DNA of 26,709 bases, taken from NCBI GenBank assembly GCA_944380625.1, contig CALWIE010000093.1, positions 1 through 26,709 of the forward strand, read 5' to 3'. A program made the position numbers and the translations under genes. How positions within the stretch are numbered: position 1 is the first letter of the stretch; each line of letters begins with the position of its first letter. Below the pieces are notes generated by a model that ran no database searches, had not been told where the DNA came from, and saw nothing but the letters and a program-made list of their open reading frames with translations. Origin of the DNA: an uncultured Clostridia bacterium (GTDB taxonomy: Bacteria; Bacillota_A; Clostridia; Oscillospirales; Acutalibacteraceae). Below, piece by piece: positions 22,072-26,709 of this stretch.

Positions 22072-23058
22072 ATGGGAATTGGAAATGTTGAAATACAGGG
22101 CCGGGCCGCCCTGGCCCCCATGGCGGGGGTGACAGACGCCGCCTACCGCAGGCTGTGCCGGGAGTTCGGCGCGGCCTACACCGTCACAGAGATGGTCAGC
22201 GCCAAGGCCATGCAGTACAGCTACGACAAGACCGCCCGGCTGTCGGACGTCTCCCAGGACCAGGGGCCTGTGTTCTTGCAGCTGTTCGGCAGCGACCCCT
22301 TTGACTTTGGCCTGGCGGCCCGCAAGGCAGAGGCCCTTGGCCCCGACGGCATCGACGTCAACATGGGCTGCCCGGTGCCCAAGGTGGCGGGAAACGGGGC
22401 GGGCTCCGCCCTGATGAAGGACCCCGCAAAGTGCGCCGCCATCGTCTCGGCGGTAAAGCGCAATACGGACTTGCCCGTCACCGTAAAGATCCGGGCCGGC
22501 TGGGACAAGGAGCACAAAAACGCTGTGGAGGTGGCCAAAGCCTGCGAGGAGGCCGGGGCCGCCGCCATCGCCGTCCACGGGCGGACCCGGGACCAGATGT
22601 ACATGGGCCACGCCGATTGGGAGATCATCGCCCGGGTGAAGGAGGCGGTCTCGGTGCCGGTCATCGGCAACGGAGACGTGACGGACGCCCAATCCGCCTG
22701 CAAGCTTCTAGGAGAGACCGGATGCGACATGGTGATGGTGGGCCGGGGGGCCTTGGGCAACCCCTGGATCTTCCGGCAGATCAACGCCTATCTCACCGAC
22801 TCCTGCACCATCCTCCCGGGGCCGGGTATCGCCGAGCGGATCCTGGTGGCCCGGCGGCACATAGACGCCCTGTGCGCCCTCAAAGGGGAAGAGCGGGCCA
22901 TGCGGGAGGCGAGAAAACACGTGGGGTGGTACCTTCACGGGGTGCGGGGGGCGGCCCAGTTCCGCCGCCAGGCCGGGGAGCTCTCCACCTGGGAGGATCT
23001 GGACCGGCTGTTTTACCAGGTATACGAAGCGAACTGCGGGGAAAGGAGCGACCTATGA
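22072..23058 (+). CDS. dusB: tRNA-dihydrouridine synthase
   Basis: A 328-residue FMN enzyme reducing uridine to dihydrouridine in tRNA. It has LAPMAGVTDAAYR, FLQLFGSDP, DVNMGCPVPKV with the catalytic Cys100, VKIRAGWD, HGRTRDQMYMGHADW, and VIGNGDV and MVGRGALGNPW for phosphate binding of FMN. The ATG at 22072 has AGAGAGAAGG at about 7 bases; a longer open frame from 21073 is not coding. Its stop overlaps the polA start by four bases. The B-type assignment is by resemblance. Confidence 0.92.
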   Translation: MGIGNVEIQGRAALAPMAGVTDAAYRRLCREFGAAYTVTEMVSAKAMQYSYDKTARLSDVSQDQGPVFLQLFGSDPFDFGLAARKAEALGPDGIDVNMGCPVPKVAGNGAGSALMKDPAKCAAIVSAVKRNTDLPVTVKIRAGWDKEHKNAVEVAKACEEAGAAAIAVHGRTRDQMYMGHADWEIIARVKEAVSVPVIGNGDVTDAQSACKLLGETGCDMVMVGRGALGNPWIFRQINAYLTDSCTILPGPGIAERILVARRHIDALCALKGEERAMREARKHVGWYLHGVRGAAQFRRQAGELSTWEDLDRLFYQVYEANCGERSDL

Positions 23059-25625
23059 AACTGCTCGTGCTAGACGGCAACAGTATTTTAAACAGGGCCT
23101 TTTACGGCATCAAGCTGCTCACCACCAAGTCCGGGGACTTCACCAACGGCATCTACGGGTTTTTGACCATGCTGTTAAAGCTCTTGGATGAGACCTCCCC
23201 CGACGGGGTGGCCGTTGCCTTCGACCGGAAGGGGCCCACCTTCCGGCACAAGGCCTACGCAGGGTATAAGGCAAACCGCAAGGGCATGCCCGAGGAGCTG
23301 GCCCAGCAGATGCCCCTGCTCCAGGAGCTCCTGGGGGACCTGGGCTACAAGACCGTCTCCCTGGAGGGCTGGGAGGCCGACGACATCTTGGGCACCCTCT
23401 CCGCCCAGTGCGAGCGGGAGGGGGCCCAGTGTCTGATCGCCACCGGGGACCGGGACAGCCTTCAGCTGGTCTCCGGCAAGACCACCGTGCGCCTGGCCAC
23501 CACCAAGTTCGGCCAGCCCCAGGTCACCCTCTACGACGAGGCCAAAATCCAGGAGGACTACGGCGTCGCCCCCCGCCAGCTCATCGACATCAAGGCCATC
23601 CAGGGGGACTCCTCCGACTGCATCCCCGGGGTGGCGGGCATCGGTCCCAAGGGCGCCGGGGAGCTCATCCAGAAGTTCGGCAGCGTGGAGTATATCTACG
23701 ACCACCTGGAGGAGCTGGACATCAAGCCCGCCATGCGGGCCAAGCTGGAAAAATCCAAAGACAACGCCTTTTTAAGCTTTGATTTGGGCACCATCCGCCG
23801 GGACGCCCCCATCGACACGGACCTCTCCCACTACAGGAAGGGGGAGGGGGACCCCCAGGCGGCCGCCGCCCTGATGGTGCGGCTGGAGCTCTTCTCCCTG
23901 CTGGAGAAGTTCGGCCTGGACGGGGCGCTCCAGCCCGGGAAGGCCGTCCCCGCCGGGGAGAAGCCCGGCGTGCGGGAGTACGAGGACGGCGCCCCCCTCC
24001 TGCCTCAGCTGGAGGACGGGGGAGAGGCCATCTTCTACGCCCAGTGGGAAGGCGGGGCCCTGAGGAGCCTGGTGTTCTCCCACAAGGGGGAGCTCCACCG
24101 GGTGCGGCCCGACGAGGCCTTTTTGCGGGCCTTTTTCAAAAACGGCCGCATCCAGAAGTACACCTGCGACACAAAGCCCCTGCACCGGCTGGCCCTCTCC
24201 CTGGGCTGCCGGATGGAGGGGGTCCAGATGGACACGGCCCTGGCGGGGTATCTCCTGAACCCCTCTGCCAGCAGCTACGACGTGGAGCGCCTCTGCGCGG
24301 AGTACGCCGTGCCCCTGGGGGACTTTGAGGAGCCGGAGCTCCGCTTTGCCGCCGCTCTGCCGGGGCTGTGCGCCGCCCTCTCCCAGGCCATTGGGGAAAA
24401 CGGCCAGGAAAAGCTTCTGCGAGAGGTGGAGATCCCCTTGAGCTTTGTGCTGGCCCAGATGGAGCACACGGGCTTCTCCGTGGACCGGGAGAGCATCCAG
24501 GCCTACGGCAAGGAGCTGGAGGGCCAGGTGTCCGCCCTCCACGACGAGATCGTGGAGGAGGTGGGGTACGAGTTCAACATCAATTCCCCCAAGCAGCTGG
24601 GAGAGGCCCTTTTCGGCAAGCTGGGCCTGCCCCACGGCAAGCGCACCAAAAGCGGCTGGTCCACCAATGCCGAGGTGCTGGAGGAGTTGCGCTATCTCCA
24701 CCCGGTGGTGGACAAGGTCCTGCGCTACCGCACGGTGGCGAAGCTCAAGTCCACCTACTGCGACGGGCTTTTAAAGGTCATCGGCCCCGACGGGAGGGTC
24801 CACTCCACCTTTAACCAGACGGAGACCCGCACCGGGCGCATCTCCAGCGCCGAGCCCAACATGCAGAACATCCCCGTGCGCACCCCCATCGGCCGGGAGC
24901 TGCGAAAGTTTTTCGCCGGGGCCAAAGGGTGCCTTCTGGTGGACGCGGACTACTCCCAGATCGAGCTGCGGGTGCTGGCCCACATGGCGGACGACCAGGC
25001 CATGCGGGAGGACTTTCTCCTGGGCCGGGACATCCACACCGCCACGGCGGCCCGGGTGTTCGGCATGCCCCCGGAGATGGTCACCAAGGAGATGCGCTCC
25101 AAGGCAAAGGCCGTAAACTTCGGCATTGTCTACGGCATTGGGGCCTTTTCCCTCTCCAAGGACATCGGCGTCACCCGCAAGGAGGCGGACGACTATATCA
25201 AGGAGTACCTCCGCAACTACTCCGGGGTGGATGCCTATATGAAGCGGGTGGTGGGCGAGGCCAAGGAAAAGGGCTATGTGGAGACCCTCTTTGGCCGGCG
25301 GCGCTACCTGCCAGAGCTCAAAAGCGGCAACTTCAACCTGCGGGCCTTCGGGGAGCGGGTGGCCCGGAACATGCCCATCCAGGGCACGGCCGCGGATATC
25401 ATCAAAATCGCCATGATCCGGGTCAGCTCCCGCTTGGCCCGGGAGGGGCTGCGGGGAAAGCTGATCCTCCAGGTCCACGACGAGCTGATTGTGGAGTGCC
25501 CCGAGGAGGAGCGGGACCAGGTGCGGGAGATCCTCACCCAGGAGATGGAGGGGGCCGTGTCCCTTTCGGTGCCCATGGTAGCGGAGGCGGGCTCCGGTCG
25601 CACCTGGTACGACGCGAAGGGGTGA
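23055..25625 (+). CDS. polA: DNA polymerase I
   Basis: An 856-residue protein with three regions. The 5'-3' exonuclease (1-~290) is complete: VLDGNSILNRAFYG, AFDRKGPTFRH, EADDILGTL, TGDRDSLQLV, GDSSDCIPGV. The middle 3'-5' exonuclease-like region (about 310-440) lacks the Asp-X-Glu motif at its start, so proofreading is likely lost, as in Bacillus and Taq enzymes. The polymerase has motif A DYSQIELRVLAH, motif B RSKAKAVNFGIVYG and motif C VHDELIVE. It fills gaps and removes RNA primers. The ATG overlaps the dusB stop (ATGA), with GAAAGGAG upstream. Confidence 0.96.
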   Translation: MKLLVLDGNSILNRAFYGIKLLTTKSGDFTNGIYGFLTMLLKLLDETSPDGVAVAFDRKGPTFRHKAYAGYKANRKGMPEELAQQMPLLQELLGDLGYKTVSLEGWEADDILGTLSAQCEREGAQCLIATGDRDSLQLVSGKTTVRLATTKFGQPQVTLYDEAKIQEDYGVAPRQLIDIKAIQGDSSDCIPGVAGIGPKGAGELIQKFGSVEYIYDHLEELDIKPAMRAKLEKSKDNAFLSFDLGTIRRDAPIDTDLSHYRKGEGDPQAAAALMVRLELFSLLEKFGLDGALQPGKAVPAGEKPGVREYEDGAPLLPQLEDGGEAIFYAQWEGGALRSLVFSHKGELHRVRPDEAFLRAFFKNGRIQKYTCDTKPLHRLALSLGCRMEGVQMDTALAGYLLNPSASSYDVERLCAEYAVPLGDFEEPELRFAAALPGLCAALSQAIGENGQEKLLREVEIPLSFVLAQMEHTGFSVDRESIQAYGKELEGQVSALHDEIVEEVGYEFNINSPKQLGEALFGKLGLPHGKRTKSGWSTNAEVLEELRYLHPVVDKVLRYRTVAKLKSTYCDGLLKVIGPDGRVHSTFNQTETRTGRISSAEPNMQNIPVRTPIGRELRKFFAGAKGCLLVDADYSQIELRVLAHMADDQAMREDFLLGRDIHTATAARVFGMPPEMVTKEMRSKAKAVNFGIVYGIGAFSLSKDIGVTRKEADDYIKEYLRNYSGVDAYMKRVVGEAKEKGYVETLFGRRRYLPELKSGNFNLRAFGERVARNMPIQGTAADIIKIAMIRVSSRLAREGLRGKLILQVHDELIVECPEEERDQVREILTQEMEGAVSLSVPMVAEAGSGRTWYDAKG

Positions 25626-25629
25626 GCCC

Positions 25630-26475
25630 ATGGGAGAGGAACTGCTGTTTTGCTGCCCTCTGTGCGGCGGGCCCCTTGTGCGCCAGGAGCACCGGGCGGC
25701 CTGCTCCCAGGGCCACAGCTTCGACATAGCCCGGCAGGGGTACGTCCACCTGCTGCCGGTAAACCGCATGCACGCCAAGGTCCCCGGGGACAGCAGGGAG
25801 ATGGTGGAAAGCCGCCGCCGGTTTTTAGAGGGCGGCTGGTACGCCCCCTTTCAAGAGGCCCTGTGCCGCCTGGCAAAGGAGTGCGCCGGGGCGCTGGGCT
25901 CCCCCCAGGGGGCGGGCCTGGTGCGGTGCGACGCAGGCTGCGGAGAGGGGGACTACACCGCCGCCCTCCGGGCCGCCCTGCCCGAGGCCAGGGCCTGCGG
26001 GTTTGACATCTCCAAACTGGCGGTGAAAGCCGCTGCGGGAAAGCACAAGGGGATCCAGCTGGCGGTGGCCAGCTCCTTCCAGATCCCCCTGGGGGAAGGG
26101 AGCGTCCAGATTTTGACAGACGTCTTCTCCCCCCTGGCGGAGGAGGAGTTTGCCCGGGTGGTGGGGCCGGGCGGGTTTTTCCTCTACGCGGTCCCGGGGG
26201 AAAGGCATCTGTACGGGCTCAAGGAGGTCCTGTACGAGGCGCCCTACGAAAACCCCCGGCGGGACACGGCCTACCGGGGGTTCCAATTTATAAAGCGGGA
26301 GGAGGTCCGGGGAAGGATCTCCCTCCCCGGCGGGCAGGCGGTCCGGGACCTCTTCGCCATGACTCCCTACTACTGGAAGACCGGCGTAGAGGGGGCCCGT
26401 CGGCTGGAGTCCCTCCCATCCCTGGAGACGGAGATCGCCTTCGACTTCCTCCTGTACAAAAGGCTAAGCCCGTGA
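25630..26475 (+). CDS. rlmA: 23S rRNA (guanine-N1)-methyltransferase, RlmA family
   Basis: A 281-residue SAM-dependent methyltransferase. A zinc finger opens it with Cys9, Cys12, Cys25 and His29, spaced as in RlmA, then FDIARQGYVHLL and the RRRFLEGGWYAPF segment; the SAM site is DAGCGEGDYT. Family members methylate G745 or G748 in 23S rRNA helix 35; which one applies cannot be told, and the G748 type can influence tylosin-class resistance. It starts 4 bases after the polA stop with AAGGGG before it. Its TGA lies inside CCGTGACCGG at the border of the repeat block. Confidence 0.9.
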   Translation: MGEELLFCCPLCGGPLVRQEHRAACSQGHSFDIARQGYVHLLPVNRMHAKVPGDSREMVESRRRFLEGGWYAPFQEALCRLAKECAGALGSPQGAGLVRCDAGCGEGDYTAALRAALPEARACGFDISKLAVKAAAGKHKGIQLAVASSFQIPLGEGSVQILTDVFSPLAEEEFARVVGPGGFFLYAVPGERHLYGLKEVLYEAPYENPRRDTAYRGFQFIKREEVRGRISLPGGQAVRDLFAMTPYYWKTGVEGARRLESLPSLETEIAFDFLLYKRLSP

Positions 26476-26499
26476 CCGGTGCGTGGCCGCACAGGACAA

Positions 26500-26559
26500 T
26501 TCGCGCTCCAGACCGCTCGCTTGCGCTCGGGCTGTGTAGGTCGCAAGCGCACGTTCGCG
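26500..26559 (+). repeat. T module, exact 60-bp match (inverted) to 2453-2512
   Basis: Identical over 60 bases to the left copy in reverse complement. The next ~26 bases outward, including a GTGCG hairpin, also match with two differences. Confidence 0.85.
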
Positions 26560-26664
26560 AGGGGTAGGCGACTGCCGTTTTTCAGAAAGGCAACAACCGC
26601 GCCACCGCTTTATCCACCCGCAGTAGAGAGCGGAGCGCAAGCGAGCGACGGCGCGACTCGTCCT
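26560..26664 (+). repeat. Core repeat copy R8
   Basis: Shows CCGCGCCACCGCTTTATCC, CGCAGTAGAGAGCGGAGCG and GCGCGACTCGTCCT. The 5' part (GACTGCCGTTTTTCAGAAAGG) is the most diverged of all copies. Confidence 0.72.
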
Positions 26665-26670
26665 GGCCGG

Positions 26671-26709
26671 TCACGGCCGGGTCTGGCCGTAATAGGCGTT
26701 GGCTCCGTG
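26671..26709 (-). CDS. 3' end of a second araD-like gene (cut by window edge)
   Basis: Read on the minus strand the last 39 bases encode [12 protein letters not shown] and TGA, the same 12 residues as the araD C-terminus, differing from 2290-2328 at one silent base (CCA to CCG). A whole second gene or a truncated copy may lie beyond the edge. The TGA falls in the loop of a GGCCG-TGAC-CGGCC hairpin of the repeat family. Confidence 0.7.
   Translation of the reverse strand, partial: HGANAYYGQTRP

Larger units (their letters stand above)
26476..26670. repeat. Right repeat mosaic, inverted partner of the left block
   Basis: In order: hairpin GTGCG-TGGC-CGCAC + AGGAC (26479-26497), T module (26500-26559), core R8 (26560-26664), then GTCCT and hairpin GGCCG-GTCA-CGGCC (26665-26678), which overlaps the stop of the edge gene. 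It reads as the reverse complement of 2329-2540. AGGACAATTCGCGC at one end and AGGACGAGTCGCGC (reverse strand) at the other match at 12 of 14 positions, like terminal inverted repeats. Confidence 0.8.

Noticed and set aside
26370..26552. Small frames repeating a peptide such as RLRPTQPERKRAVWSAN (also at 2460-2657)
   Set aside because: The shared peptide is the translation of the 60-bp T module in non-coding repeats; there is no ribosome site or codon pattern of a gene.

Overview
The window reads as chromosomal DNA from a high-GC, spore-forming member of the Clostridia, most like the Oscillospiraceae (the Flavonifractor/Oscillibacter/Lawsonibacter kind of genome). The clues are spoVAC-spoVAD with a forespore-type promoter, a diaminopimelate epimerase, strong AGGAGG-type ribosome binding sites, frequent TTG/GTG starts, a CsbB/YfhO-like glycosylation pair, and GC-rich coding sequence with AT-rich sigma-A promoters. 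The family placement is inference; no rRNA is present to prove it.

Layout, left to right. (1) The 3' part of a carbamoyl-phosphate synthase large subunit gene runs in frame into a complete diaminopimelate epimerase (carB-dapF fusion), then a terminator and araD. (2) 2329-2780 is a mosaic of short structured repeats. (3) A tandem-GNAT acetyltransferase converges on a DUF378 gene and two overlapping half-size TSUP (TauE/SafE) permease genes. Divergent from these is a small class B penicillin-binding protein with a possible sigma-G promoter. (4) 6716-7909 is a 1.2-kb gene-free block built of the same repeats. (5) A PfkB sugar kinase follows, then a ricin-type lectin gene cut from its Lys/Ala/Pro-rich tail by one in-frame TAG, then a divergent P-type cation ATPase and two small paralogous membrane-anchored proteins. 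(6) pyrE and a phosphohexomutase diverge; next come spoVAC-spoVAD, and a YfhO-like protein with a GtrB/CsbB-like glycosyltransferase. (7) A rightward operon yfbR-dusB-polA-rlmA leads into a third repeat block. The last 39 bases, on the minus strand, are the 3' end of a second araD-like gene.

How parts work together: yfbR, dusB, polA and rlmA form a nucleotide/tRNA/DNA/rRNA housekeeping operon with a 4-base overlap between dusB and polA. The yfhO-like and csbB-like genes fit a lipid-linked sugar glycosylation system for a surface polymer. spoVAC-AD serve dipicolinate uptake into the forespore.

The most unusual content is (a) the carB-dapF fusion, whose junction looks like a decayed dapF start, and (b) a repeat family built on 5-bp-stem/4-base-loop hairpins. 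The stems differ from copy to copy but stay paired, a GTCC motif lies on one side, and the hairpins occur singly, head-to-head, in a 27-bp tandem triplet and as part of 155-bp tandem units. A nearly matching araD tail plus repeat block also sits in inverted orientation at both ends of a ~24-kb segment. No tRNA, rRNA, CRISPR array, phage or transposase gene was seen.
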